64,000 nt of DNA, taken from NCBI GenBank assembly GCA_030704615.1, contig CM060733.1, positions 39,742,001 to 39,806,000 of the forward strand, in the 5' to 3' direction. Below are positions 36,861 to 48,914 of the stretch, piece after piece. This DNA is from Takakia lepidozioides (lineage: Eukaryota > Streptophyta > Takakiopsida > Takakiales > Takakiaceae). The notes under the pieces were generated by a model, which had not been told where the DNA came from, did no database searches, and was given only the letters and a program-made list of their open reading frames with translations. The first letter of the stretch is position 1. Each line of letters starts with the position of its first letter. A program made the position numbers and the translations under genes.

Positions 36861-39494
36861 CTTTGTACCACTTTGATATGACTTCCTCTGTGCAGCGGAC
36901 CAAGTGTAAAGGATGACTGAAGAACAGTTGACAAATACAGCCAGCCTTCTTCCTAGGTCATCATTCTCGTTGAAGCAGGATCCTGTTCCCCTTCAGTCAG
37001 ACATGTATGAGATCTGAGAATTAACTTGGATACGTCTTCAATTACTCACAAATACAAACGAAGTCTCAAGCTCCAAATTTCACTTCTATCACCTCCAGAC
37101 GTCACTGCGTGCTTCATGCGCCAACCACCCCAGCAACCATGCTGGTCTATCCAGGAAAACCTCTAATATGGGACCCCTCAATCTCTCTTCCATGATTGTA
37201 AAAAACCTGGTGTAGGACACATAATTGGTGGAAGCATTGAACAACGAATTCTAGGGGACCTATTTTGCTAGCCGAAAAAACTTGAGGCCCAAGCATAAAC
37301 AGAGAACACGGGCCACACTCTCAGTCCTGCCTTGGATTGACCTACTGATGCTTCTTTCATCCACAATGTGGCACGTAAAATCGGAGGACCGGGGAACCTT
37401 GATGCGCATGGATGACGGGCCATGTAAATAAGAGAGCGAAGGGCCCTGCTGTAAGGGTGACCTTCTGTAGTAGAAGAAAAGTTTACGTCTAACTGTGGAC
37501 AGTCTCTGATCGGGAGAGTTGATATGTGGCACGATCAGACTTCACACATTGAAGGATTGAGGGGAGAATATTGCAGTTACTGTTTAATACCGAAATTGAG
37601 GGAGTACTCTCTAGACGAAAGAGGAGATCTGACTTCGAAAACGAAACTGCACAAGAAACTGCAGTGACTGAAGGAGTAAAACTGGGTGATCGATTCATGA
37701 ATGTGCGTGGTGTACTAGTTTCAATAAGGCCTCCGGCTAGTACCGTGCGAGTGTCTCAAGACTGTGGAGAGAGAGAGAGACGACGAGAAGCAACGAAGAG
37801 ACTGCAAAGCAGAATGGCTGAACTACTTGGACTTTGATCAAGAACCCCTCTGCCCTCTGCTTGCGTTCTAGCCACACCTGCTTGCGAGGGAATGTGGGAA
37901 GCAGGGCAGGTCCAGAGGTAGATAGACCGGCAGAGAGCGCCACGCAAACCGAGAAGGACACCCACGCCATGGCTGTTTTTAGCGTGAGCTTTTTCAAACA
38001 CTCTCATTTGCTGCCCCGCACTGCTCCCACGCTCCACCTTCCCTGCTGCTCGGGCCCCCATGCATACCACCTCGTATGTACGTATGTACCCTCCTCCGTA
38101 TAGTACTGTACGTTTAGCCAAGAGGATGAAAGATGGGAGCACCTCCTCATCCGCACACAGTGAGTGGGCAAAACCCTGTCAAGTGGCGAAACTCTTGTCT
38201 GCAACGTGGCCGCTATCGGGCGACCGGCGGCAGCCGGTCGGTGAGCTGCCAGGTACTGTGTAAGACTGGACAAGCTTTCACAAATTTTATTTATTTTTTG
38301 AAACCTTGGTATGTAATGGCGAAAATATTTATTTTTTCTCTTTTTTCTCTTTTTCTTTTTCTTTTTTCTAAGGAAACCCCTATATTTAAAAAAAAAACCC
38401 GACACAATTGAGGGGGAAAAAAAAAAAAAAAAACCCTTTCATATAAGCCAGTGGGCACCAGAGAGGAAACGGGACCCCAGACTGACCGGTTGCACACTTT
38501 TGTATTGTCAAAAACATTATTTTTTATTTTTTATTTTAGCAAAAGGGAACGGAACCCGTAGAACTGAATTAAGCAAGGTGGAAAAAGTAGCCAACAAAAC
38601 AATGGCATAAGTAGACCGTGATGAAGGTAAAAAGAAAACCTAGCAACCAAGAGCAAATGGCCGAGATGGACATCCGAGAGCAGAAAGTAAAAGGTTAAAC
38701 TTGAATATTCTTTTTTATATATAAGATAAATATTAAGTTGACCAATGCTACCCTCCATGGGTTAACTAAAAATAATAAAGGATTCTAAACATTGTCTAAC
38801 ATCGAATTTTTTCTAACAGTTGAGTTGCGAAATTCTGCTAGCTAACATTAAGTGAAAACAGCACACCAATTAATTTAACGCAATATGTTAACTAACACTG
38901 GATTTAATACTCTATGTGAATAGGCTATATTAGTCACATCCCAAACATGTACTTACCTCAAAGAGAGCCACCAGCCATGAAACCAAGTTGAATGAAGTTA
39001 TTCCCTTCCAGCCCATAAAATATAGCCTGTGTACCTTGCACTAAAAGGATTTCTCAAATCAAATATACCAACTAATTTATGTATGTATGGCCACAGACAT
39101 GATTTCAACTTCACATTTGGTACTCATTTATGTAAGACACTATTGGCAGTGCTATACGTTGCTTTTAGTTGTTGGTGGTGCAATCTTTCTCCCCCACAGT
39201 TGAGGATGAGGGAGGCACCGTTGTAGCAAACCAAAGACACTTTATTGGCAACACAAAACTGAGCATCTTCCCACTTACTCAGCTCTTCACACTTATGTCA
39301 CCACACTGATATGATAGAAACTTGTCTTGATCAAAGACGACTCTCTTTTATAATGACAAGTTTGAAGTCTAAAGTGAAAAGATTGTACCGTTTAGCAAGT
39401 ATGTATATGATTAATTGACACAACAATCGAGGATATTATACAAGTTGTGATCAAGTTTATGGTAGTTTGAGCTTCTCTAAGTAGTCCTCCAAAA
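36861..39494. other. Kinase upstream region, with poly(A)-linked repeat remnant
   Basis: No gene is recognised; frames at 37,571-38,405 on both strands overlap and look like chance. At 38,380-38,460 an A-rich block is followed by CCCTTTCATATAAGCCAGTG. That phrase is shared with the SINE at about 44,745 (CCCCTTTTCATATAAGCCATG), so a related SINE fragment lies here. From about 38,500 the sequence becomes AT-rich, the start of the AT-rich block holding the CEP295-like gene. Confidence 0.4.
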
Positions 39495-42400
39495 TCACAT
39501 ATCAAAATCATTATCAAAATCCTGAGTATTCCAAGTTACACTGTGCTCGAGAGGAAAAGAAAGATCGACTTGTCCGAACCGATGACCTTCATGAGGCACC
39601 ACCACCCCGACCGCAAAATACCCCGAAGAAGTGGTAGGATGGGCATCGATGCCGAAGTCCGGTCCGTTTTTCCAATGGGTCGGAATGTCCATTACATTTT
39701 TATGTTTTTGATAAATGTTTCTGGAAACTACAAAGACATTTCACCTGTGGCAGCTTCAATCCAGTGAAATGTCCATTTCATATGTTTAGAATTTGTCAAT
39801 GAATGATCATGAAAAGTTGTCAATAAAGTTTAGTTTTAGATGACTCACTCTTATTCTTTCGGTTTTTTATTTTAAATCCCAAGGATGTATTTGTAGTAAA
39901 GCTGTCACGCTAATGATGATAATTTTGGAAATTGTTTCTTCTTATATCGAAAATTTATCTATGCACCTTCATGGTATTTGATTGTGCTTGGATACTAGTT
40001 TCCACCATAATCTGTCGATTGTTATCTTCTTTTGTTATCTTCTTTTGAACTGGATTTAATTACTTCTGCAATTATTACTCGTGTGCAAGTTCAAAAGTCA
40101 GAATACGGAATTTATATATGCTTTAAAAGCCTTACAAGTTAAGCGTTTGAATATAACAAGTATTGTATATTACTAAAATAAAAAGATGACATTGACTGAA
40201 ATAAGTATACTAAGTATTTCTTCCCTTAACTTTTTTTTTCCCCTTCCCTTAGTTTTTGTTTTTGGGAGAACAGGGGATACCTTAGTTATTATATTATTTT
40301 TAGTGATGACTATCTCAGTAATCTAAGGCCTTATGGCCTTCTGTCTTGGTTATTTTTTCCAAGACACCTTTTTAATATGACTTAAAGGGCCTCTGTTCCC
40401 TTTCTGTTAAAAAAATACCAAAAAAATACAAAAAAATAATAAAAAAGAAAAACTACAATTCATAGCTAATATTGGTTTCTTTACCAAAGTGACTGTTGGA
40501 TGGGACACATATAAAGTTTCACAACAAAACTGATAGCTGGATATAACATTTCAATTAAAATGAATATAATTGACCATTTTAAAGAAATAAAATTAGCAGT
40601 ATATAATTATATAAAATAAATTCTAGTTAAGTACATCTAATATATATTATGCTTCATAAAACAATAATTAAAAGATTGCTCACTTGGATATTTACTATTT
40701 TATATAAAAGAGAGTTGAAAGGAAAAAGATAGAAAAAAGTAGAAACTGATATGCTCATCATTGACTTACGAAGAGATGGTATCGCCTTCCTGCGCCCCAC
40801 AGTCACCAGTAATTCCTGGGATATGATCAGGGACGTGTTCAACTTTTCTTGGACTTTGGTCTTTCAATTATATTACACTTTGTGCATGTGAGGGTGCGGT
40901 GGGGCAGTCCTGCAAAGGGCACCCCAGAAACAGATCTCATTTTTCACCGTTATATAAAGTAGATGAAAGTGTACAATTTCTAAAAGGATTTGTGGAGGTA
41001 TGTGAATATATATATCACTCTTTGTGGACTCACCTACTCTCATGATCAGGAGTCTCCTGTTCCAACCAAAATTTGTGGAACATCAATCTATTACATAGAT
41101 TTTTCATGCATATAGATATATATAACCAGATGTTGAATGCCGCTGAAATAAGATAATTGAGTTGTGGTACAAATATTTTCATTTTTGCGGCAATGATATA
41201 ATAATATCTAAAGATTGCTCAAACTTTGCTTCAAAGAGTGTTAAAGTAATTAGTGGTAATATTGATTTCACTTGCCTATTGAGAATTGCTAGCATGATGG
41301 AGTTGAGAACTTTAGAACGTGAAACATACTCTTATCACATGACTCACATTAAAGTTGGATACAAAGCTCAATTCAATGAAATCAGTTCAGTTTTATTGAG
41401 TTATAATATGAAATTTAAAACATTTTTTCATATGCGATATTTGATCAAATAAATACCTGGACATGACAAGGGAGGAGAAATCTTGTGTTTGACATAAATG
41501 GGTCGATCATAACATATTTTAGGTGGGCCTTGACACATGGTCATCAGTATATGCATCCGATTTTCTTGCTCTTCTTCTTCCTTAAGAGCCTCTTCCACCT
41601 CTTCTAGTAACAACATTCTCTGTAAGTAAAATACGACTTTATTTAAAAAAATCAGTACATGTCAGTGGATAAATACAGTCAAGTTCATACAAACAAAAAA
41701 TGAGTTTAAGTAACGACAATGCCAAATTAATACACATGCGAAAAAGTATATGTTAGTTCTTTGCCTCATTCTTAGTGCACATCAAAGGGAAACTTAGATA
41801 CTTACATTACACTTACTTGTTTGTTCAAAGCCTTTGTTGTCGCGGCTTGCCCTCGTTCAATCTTGAGCATGTTATTGATTCTTTCTAATTCAATTTTATG
41901 TGCTCTTGTTGATACCAAGCTTTCTCGTTGTGCATCAGCAGCTTGCCAAGCGTCCATTTCTTTTTCAATGGGTTGGTTGACTACTCTGGATGAAGGTTTA
42001 TTTGTGTGATCTTGCATTGCACAAAAGCGCAAGTGTAGATATGTATCTTTATAATCCATAGGAAAGCTGGAGAGTCGGGCATAGAAAAAATTAAGAGTGA
42101 AGTTTTGGCTTGTTGGAGAAAACACCGTTTGACAACACCCTAAACATACAAACAAACAAACATTTATTAATTAAATTTAAAAATAAGCATGATCTTGTCT
42201 TTGTTGACTCGAATTTTAAAAACAATAAAATGTGTATAACAAAATTTTAAGTATCCTGTATTTCATGTAGTTTTTGTGGTGAAAGACATACGAGTATTAT
42301 AAACAACAACAACAACAACAACTTATAAAGATGTAGTATAATATAAGAGGTAAAATAAAAGGTAATATATATTGCATAGAAGAATTTCTATAAAATTTTG

Positions 42401-45400
42401 GCTAGAAGTACCTGCATATTTTTCTTGTAAATTTGGTTTGACGTCATGAGAGTGGAGACGAGCAAGGCTCCTTTCAATAATGGATTCCTTCTCTGCTATC
42501 TTTCTCCAGTTCCTAGAAGCTCTCATCTGCTCCTCTCTCTTCTTTCTACACACGCGCTCCTTCGCAATTGTTTTGGGCAGTATGGATAATATATTCATCA
42601 ACTAGTGTACATTTATACTATTGTGTATCTAATAGATGGACAATAACATAATTTATTTTATCTCATAAACCCTTCAAAAATATTTCATTACCAAATTATT
42701 CAACTGACACTTAAACATGTTATAGAAGTCGATGTTGTTGTAAATAAAAATAAAATTATCATATCTCTTAAAATGAACTAAGAATGATTTTTGCTATATA
42801 TATTAGTGACAATCTTGTATAGTTGGATCAATACATTATTGTTTTAATTTTCAAATATATTTATGAATAAAATCTTATAAGGATGTTTGATAACAATCTG
42901 TATAATTGACTATTTATGTGATTTCTTCCATGGTCCCGGACTATTATATTGACAAATTATGTATAGATTATATAGAGACTCGGAGACTTGGATCTGGAAC
43001 TTTATAAGCTAAATATTGGAATCTAAGGAATATGTGAAATATTGAATGATTAATTTTTAAGCATATTAGAGACTTAAAAAAAGAAACCTTACATCCGTGT
43101 CTCAGACACATTATATTGAAGAGTATTTGAAGCTTTCGGTTGAAGCTTTCGATTCCAAACTTATTTAGAGTGTGCCACCAGGTACTATACTAATGGAGTT
43201 GGAACTTAGCAAAAAGTTTTTTTAGTTATATTTATTGTCATTAATATTATATGGTTTCAGGCAGCAAAAGATGAATTGTTGGCAAGGCAAGCAGAAGAGA
43301 GTCGTTTTTGGGATAATATTCGGTTTGAAGAAGCAATACAGAAGGTATAAGGTCTATACATAACTTGAGCTATCAAATTTAATTGAAAAGAAATCCACTT
43401 CAATCTCTTATAGTTAAAGGCTTGTATTTTCCATATACATCCATCTGTGTCACATCCAGCTCCTTCTCCGCCAATTTGATAAGTTACTTTTGTAGTTTTC
43501 AATTTTTTAAGGCGGAGATGGAGGGTGGGGTTTCGTAATGCTAAACCCACCTGTACATCTAAGCCAATTGGCACTGTCTAAAGCTTCTAATTAGATACAA
43601 ACCACATTATTGAGATAATAATAAAACAATTTACATAGCAAAATTCAATCCAACAACCCTTTTGCTCTAAGTTAAAATTAACTTTGACAAGTCACATAAT
43701 TTTGAATGATATTACGATAGAATGTTTGTGTGTATATATAATCAACCGCTACTCCGCAATTCTTTATAAAATGAATAAGATTCTACATATGCTACTTAGT
43801 TCTGCTCAAAATTTTGACATAGAATCAACCTATAGTTCAATATACTGCACAACAAAAGAAAATCATAATACTGGATGCTTATATTGTATCACTTAATTAT
43901 ATAAATTACTTGTACAAATGTTTGTGGATTACTGACTGACCATGCTAACTAAATATAAATGACATCCTGCATTTACAAACAAAAAGAAATAACTCTCTTA
44001 CTTTTGCTCTCTAGTTTTCTCTCTCAATGAGTCAAAGAATTTAGAATGTTATATTAAGTATGTTGTATAGGATGAATGAAAATTACACCTTGTTGCATTG
44101 AACTAGCAAGGCTGCATCATGACTAAGCCCAATACTATGACATGCACTCACAAACTCTTCTTCTAAACTCACAATACGCTCCCGTTGATCCTCTCTCCAC
44201 ACCTCCTGCATTTTTCACAAATAATTATGATAACTGTCTTGTACAATATACCTGCCTGTACTCATTGTAGGAAACACTAGTGTATTCAAACAAAAAGTTA
44301 TATATAAATAAATAATAACAACTAAGTTGATAGGATGCAATTTAAAAAAAAAATTGAATGATGATAATGAAAAACAAATGACAAACGAATAATTATGACT
44401 ACACACTTTACATCATTTTTATTTAAATTAAGCTGGAGAACTAACAAAGTTACCTTTAGAACATTTGTGAAGATGTTAATGTTAAAATTCAGAAGAGATA
44501 CCTTTAGATGATTTAATAGCTTTTGTTTGTCTTCTATTTTGCGATCCCGGAATTCGTCCACACATTGGGATGCAAATAACATCTCTTGGGCTCGGACCTA
44601 ATCCAATCCTCGAGGCATTTTGAATGAACTAATATTCACAACAGCTAAAAAAATGGATTATTTTAGTTTTTATAGAAAGGAAACCTGGGGGTCAGCAATA
44701 GCTCACAATTCAGGCCCTCTTTACAGAGTGGGGGGGAATATTTAACCCCTTTTCATATAAGCCATGAAGCGGTAGTATTTGTTATTAGTTTTAAAGGAAT
44801 TTCCCGGAGCAACCTCTTCACAAATTAGGTCCTTAATTATAGTGAGAGAAGAATATAACCCATCAAGCCGCGAGCACAAGGCTCATATATGGGACACCGC
44901 CCAAGGGAAGGGGGATAGATAATACCGCACCAACGTAGTAGCAGGATTCGCACCCAGAATAAACCCGGGTGGCACTCAGTGCTCTATCCAAGTGAGCTAC
45001 CAGACTATATAGTAGTGGGAGTAGTACTTGTTAATAAATCTAATAGAGTTCAGATGATTACACCACTTAATCAAATTCTAATCATATTGTTATGGTAGCT
45101 AGAAGTTTGACTCATGTTCATAAGTCTGAATTATCTGAAATTTTACCATGAGAATATAGCTATGATATTATATTGCAGTGGTAGAGAAGAGAGACACCTG
45201 TAAGATTCGGTTGGTTCGCAATTTCTCTTTATATTGATGTGAAAACTTCAACTCCTCATCTGTGCTCATGGGATATGTCCCTTTTGCTCCTTTCTATATT
45301 CAGCAACTAAATATTAGATACCAAAGATTGAAACTGAAGATAAAAAGAATGACGATTGTTTCTGGAACAATCTAGCAATACAACAATGAAATGAAAAAGT

Positions 45401-45597
45401 GTTACATTTATATTGTAAATTAAAATTATGCATAAAATAAAAATAATTTGCAAGTATAGGAATGAAAGTATTACCTTCAAATATGAAGCATGAATATGGG
45501 CCGGTAAAGCTTGAGTGTCAAGAACTTTTTGTTGTAAAAATCTTTGTCGTTTTTCCCGTTGTTGTGCTTGAAACTTGGAGATCATTGTCATTGTCAT
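39495..45597 (-). CDS. CEP295/Ana1-like centriole protein
   Basis: Nine minus-strand exons with good splice sites join in phase: 45,475-45,597; 45,198-45,293; 44,502-44,597; 44,089-44,205; 42,412-42,601; 41,817-42,139; 41,457-41,619; 40,770-40,853; 39,495-39,727. They give 474 residues. The N-terminal third reads MSTDEELKFSHQYKEKLRTN, then RILQVRAQEMLFASQCVDEF, then EVWREDQRERIVSLEEEFVS and ACHSIGLSHDAA. As I recall the family, this follows the CEP295 N-terminus (S-P-x-EE, LLQVR-x-QE, L-x-x-EW-x-x-x-Q-x-x-KI-x-x-LE, L-x-SMG-x-GH-x-x-A). CEP295/Ana1 acts in centriole maturation. The remainder is mostly charged coiled coil with a distinctive end, WNTQDFDNDFDM. The protein is much shorter than human CEP295. 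One expected exon lies inverted at 43,261-43,344. The start codon is inferred. Confidence 0.65.
43261..43344 (+). pseudogene. CEP295-like exon in inverted orientation
   Basis: On the plus strand, inside the minus-strand CEP295-like gene, an 84-bp exon is bounded by TATGGTTTCAG and GTATAAGG. It is open with phase 0 at both ends and encodes AAKDELLARQAEESRFWDNI then RFEEAIQK. The neighbouring exons on the minus strand (ending at 44,089 and starting at 42,601) also meet in phase 0, so it would fit exactly between them. Its Ala/Glu/Arg-rich content, with A-E-E-S-R-F-W-D-N-I-R-F-E-E-A, corresponds to the conserved AAERKRKADLRHKEAL segment expected at this point in CEP295. As drawn it cannot be spliced into the transcript. 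Confidence 0.65.
44685..45015 (-). mobile_element. tRNA-derived SINE
   Basis: On the minus strand the head reads TGGTAGCTCACTTGGATAGA then GCACTGAG, a pol III A box within a tRNA-like D arm (GCTC...GAGC). About 30 bp further on is GGGTGCGAATCC, a B box differing at one base from GGTTCGANTCC. An unrelated body of about 250 bp follows, ending CCCAGGTTTCCTTTCTATAA. The element lies in an intron of the CEP295-like gene, in the same orientation as the gene. It does not fold as a complete tRNA. Fragments sharing its 3' part occur near 38,440 and 47,080. Confidence 0.65.
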
Positions 45598-48500
45598 TGT
45601 CGACCTTGTATTTAGTTTGAAGTATGAATTATTTTTTGACTACGATGCCTTCTGGAGTGATGGTTTGGTCTTTTGTATTATGACTCCTGGGATTCCATGT
45701 TTCCAGTTTCTTATTTTAATATCCCTCTTTTGGCCCCTTCCACTGTTGTAAGAAAATTTGATTTTAACGGCTAAATAAATCAGACCTTTGTATCACCTTA
45801 GCTCAATGTCCCTTCAACACATCCTGTTTTATCTGTTGGTAGCCTTCTCAAATGAATATCATTGTTTTGTCCTGAGAGATATATATATAACAATGTTAAA
45901 AATAAGTAATTCAATCACGAATGAGCTTTTCAAGTGACTTTTATATTATTAGTAATGTGAACTACTGTTTCGTCTTTTCTAGATCAATACTTAGTTGACA
46001 TAATACTTCTTCTCTAGTGGATTGTTCATTTACGTTTAAAGATGCGGCTTGTTCACTCATTTACACTTTTATTGGAGTTTCATTTGTGTCATCGGACATA
46101 CAATACCTCTTTGTAGTTGAGGATTGAATCCTTGCTCCTATCACCGTCATTGTTGTCAACCTCCAAAGCTTGTGTTCGAACCTCTCCTGCTGCACTGGCA
46201 ATTATTCCATTTATAACTCTCTACGTGAGCACATGTATTGGTTAATCAATCAAGTTGCAAGAAATCTTTTCTCTCCTTCTTAATCAATCTTTATCTCGAT
46301 GTGTTGTAATGAGTATTTGTCATGCTCTCCCTCTCTCTCTCTCTCTCTCTCAGAAAAAGTTTCTTCTTTTCAAGCACTGAATATAATTCTCCAGTTTTTC
46401 AAATGTAGAGTGACCAACAAGTACTGGCAGTCTCAAAACCCTAGTAAGCTTAGCTTTGCCACGGTGTGTTGGACGTGCCATGTGCCACAAAGCAAAATAA
46501 AAGGTGGTTATGGTTGTTGTTATTGTTGTTGTGGGATCCTTAACAAATAGAGGATGTAAATGTATCTGCTCCTTCAAAGTGCTAATTAGAATGGGTTAGT
46601 TGTTTGCTAAAATCATCAAACAAAGCAGTTATAAAACTACAACCTAATTCCAGAGATAGCCAAGTAGGATATGGATTGGTTAATGGACAATCTCTTATAT
46701 AGCCACAGTTTAGCCACATTACCTGAACCAAATATGTATATAGGTCACTTCATATATATATATATATATATTGGATCGCACATAAATAGGCCCTGGGAAT
46801 TTTATTGGGATTATTCGAGTCATATTATTTTCAAATGTTGTTTTTAGCGAACAGGGGACAGTGGCCAAATGTTTGAAAGCTTAAATTATGAAATTCATAT
46901 ATGAGTGGAAATTAATAAGATTAATTTCGTCATGATTATATTGATCCATTCTGTTGTGTTTTAGTACTAAAACCTAAGCTGCGGCGAAGCCAGTGCTCTT
47001 TTATTCTATTTTATTTTAAATAACAGGGGATGGAGGCCCTGGAATTTTTTTTTAAAAAAAAAGAAAGAAATGGGGCTGTCGCTCCCAGGTTTCCTTTTTT
47101 TTTTAAAGAAAAAAAAAAGAAAAAAAAAAGCTGGGCTTAAAAAAGTTTTCAGAGGCCCGAGGCTTCAAACCTACCTTTCCCCAATAAAAAAGTGGGAAGA
47201 AATTCATGTACATTACGTAGGATAAGATAAAGATAAAGTTTCTTTAACGTCCAGTGAATTTACTGAGCCTACTGCTCAACACACAGGCCATCGAGGGCCC
47301 AATGGACGGTCTGAAGGCACATGTTGAAGGATTGAACCCAGTATCACCCAGGTTACAAAGTATAGCAGCAGTCCAGTGACGGAAGGAATACAGTAGACCG
47401 CACGGCAGACGTAGACTGACGGCGGTCAAGGCCCCACCAACGGAGCCCCTGACCTCATGCCACCAACGGCCGTCAGCAACGCTTCAGCGTCAGCGTCTGG
47501 TGGGCCTGAGTGCGGATTGCCATACGACGACCGGCTGCGTCCTGCCGTCACAGAAAAGCTGCCCCCCCAACTTGTCCGACTGCGGATCTGCCATTATCCG
47601 GCACCCTGTCCGTATCTCAGATCGCCTGACGCCACGTGGCCACAAACTAACCCCAAATTCGAGGTCCTGATATCTCCGCGATACTTTGGGATCGCGGCTG
47701 TTCCCACCGAGCCTGAGAGCTGATTATATTTCATCCATCTAGACTTTCATCCATTTCGTGGCAATCTTGTTTTGTGGGTTCAATCAAATCTTTCTTATGG
47801 GACTTGTTTGTAGACTTTATTACAAGAAAAGTGGTGCGAAGGTTGTTTGTTGTTGGGTATATTAGAGGGTCCACAATCTGACTAACTTCACATGTGAGGC
47901 ACATGAGTGACATTCCGACCAATATTTTAGACTAGTTGTGTTGGTATCCGTTGGATATTGGAGAGAGTGGGATCATTTGCGGGTACCCATCTTTACAAAT
48001 CTTGTGGAAAAGTGTTTCACGCGTACCCCATTCCGCACTTATAGGCCCAATGTTTAGCGGCCAAGGGAATGACAGACTATCGCAAACCTTAGCCACGTTA
48101 GTTACAATATGTAAGATGCCCAGATGTCTTAAACCCTCAGGATTTGAATATTTGAGAACATACTGGACTTGACCTATCTTAAAAATTCGGCTGGGAAATT
48201 CTGCCAATGCCCGGTGCAAAAGCTGGATTGTGTTTGATGGGGCAAAAATGTGGAATAGGTTTTCCGCAGAGGAAGGAATGTGGACTGTTGGAGTTATGGA
48301 TTCTCAGTCTATGGCTTAGTAAGAGGCCGGATATCAACTTTGTGAGAATGTACCGGTAGTGATGATATGATCCCCCATAGTGGGCACCGGCCTCACTCTT
48401 GAAGCCGCCCTAACACCATTCTTTAAATTCTTTATATTTTTGTCACCTCCAGTGTAGATTCTTGAATGTCAAAATAATTTTATTAAAGTCTCAATAAATT

Positions 48501-48869
48501 TCTAAGTCTCAGTTCCAGTCTAAGTTCCAGTTCTGTTAGATGCTTTCATCGAGCCAAGAGAATGATTCATCCATTCAGCTTCTCAAAACCGGCATGGCCT
48601 GATGAAGGGATATATGTAAAGTCCCTCGCATTTGGGTAGGATTCTTGTTGGATTTTTTTTATACAACCCTAATATAGACCTCAAGGAAGCGAGAGTAGGT
48701 AGTTACAATGAGTTAATGAAATATCTTTTGTGGGGTGCATTTTCACCCACATCTGCGGCCTTTACAGCCTGCCCGGACGTGTCTCTTTATGTTTGCCTTA
48801 ATTACCTCATCGGCCAACTCGCCACGTGTCCATTCCAAAGCACGAATTTGGCACCGGACCAGACGGGCA
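45598..48869. other. AT-rich upstream region with simple repeats and repeat debris
   Basis: No gene is recognised. Simple repeats: (CT)n at 46,327-46,351, (AT)n at 46,751-46,772 and A/T-rich runs at 47,045-47,130. GCTCCCAGGTTTCCTTTTTT at about 47,085 matches the 3' part of the SINE at 44,685. A separate SINE-like fragment lies at 47,222-47,410. The frame at 47,457-47,723 (+) is Pro/Ala-rich and unrecognised. Confidence 0.4.
47222..47410 (-). mobile_element. SINE-like repeat fragment (family with TAACGTCC end)
   Basis: On the minus strand a B-box-like GGGTTCAATCC lies at about 47,327-47,337. The sequence ends in a (TTTATC)n-like tail after GGACGTTAAAG. Copies ending with the same GGACGTTATAA-type phrase and a pentamer tail (TTTCA)n occur near 52,705-52,750 and 58,735-58,775. 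No good A box was found, so assignment as a tRNA-derived SINE is tentative. Confidence 0.35.
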
Positions 48870-48914
48870 GTTTAGGTTAGGACAGGTTAGGTTAGGGCAG
48901 GTCAGGTTAGGTGG
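48868..48914 (+). repeat. TTAGG-like minisatellite
   Basis: Imperfect repeats of AGGTTAGGACAGGTTAGGTT then AGGGCAGGTCAGGTTAGG make up about 45 bp. The TTAGG/TTAGGG cores resemble telomere units, but the interspersed ACAGG/GCAGG breaks point to a short local expansion rather than a telomere insertion. Confidence 0.6.

Noticed and set aside
43257-43574. 105-aa minus-strand frame covering the inverted CEP295 exon
   Set aside because: The plus strand here has exact acceptor and donor sites and a coiled-coil protein that fits the gene; the minus frame has neither.
44941-45015. Candidate tRNA gene on the minus strand
   Set aside because: The D arm and B box are present, but the acceptor stem does not pair and the sequence continues into a SINE body; it is called as a SINE.
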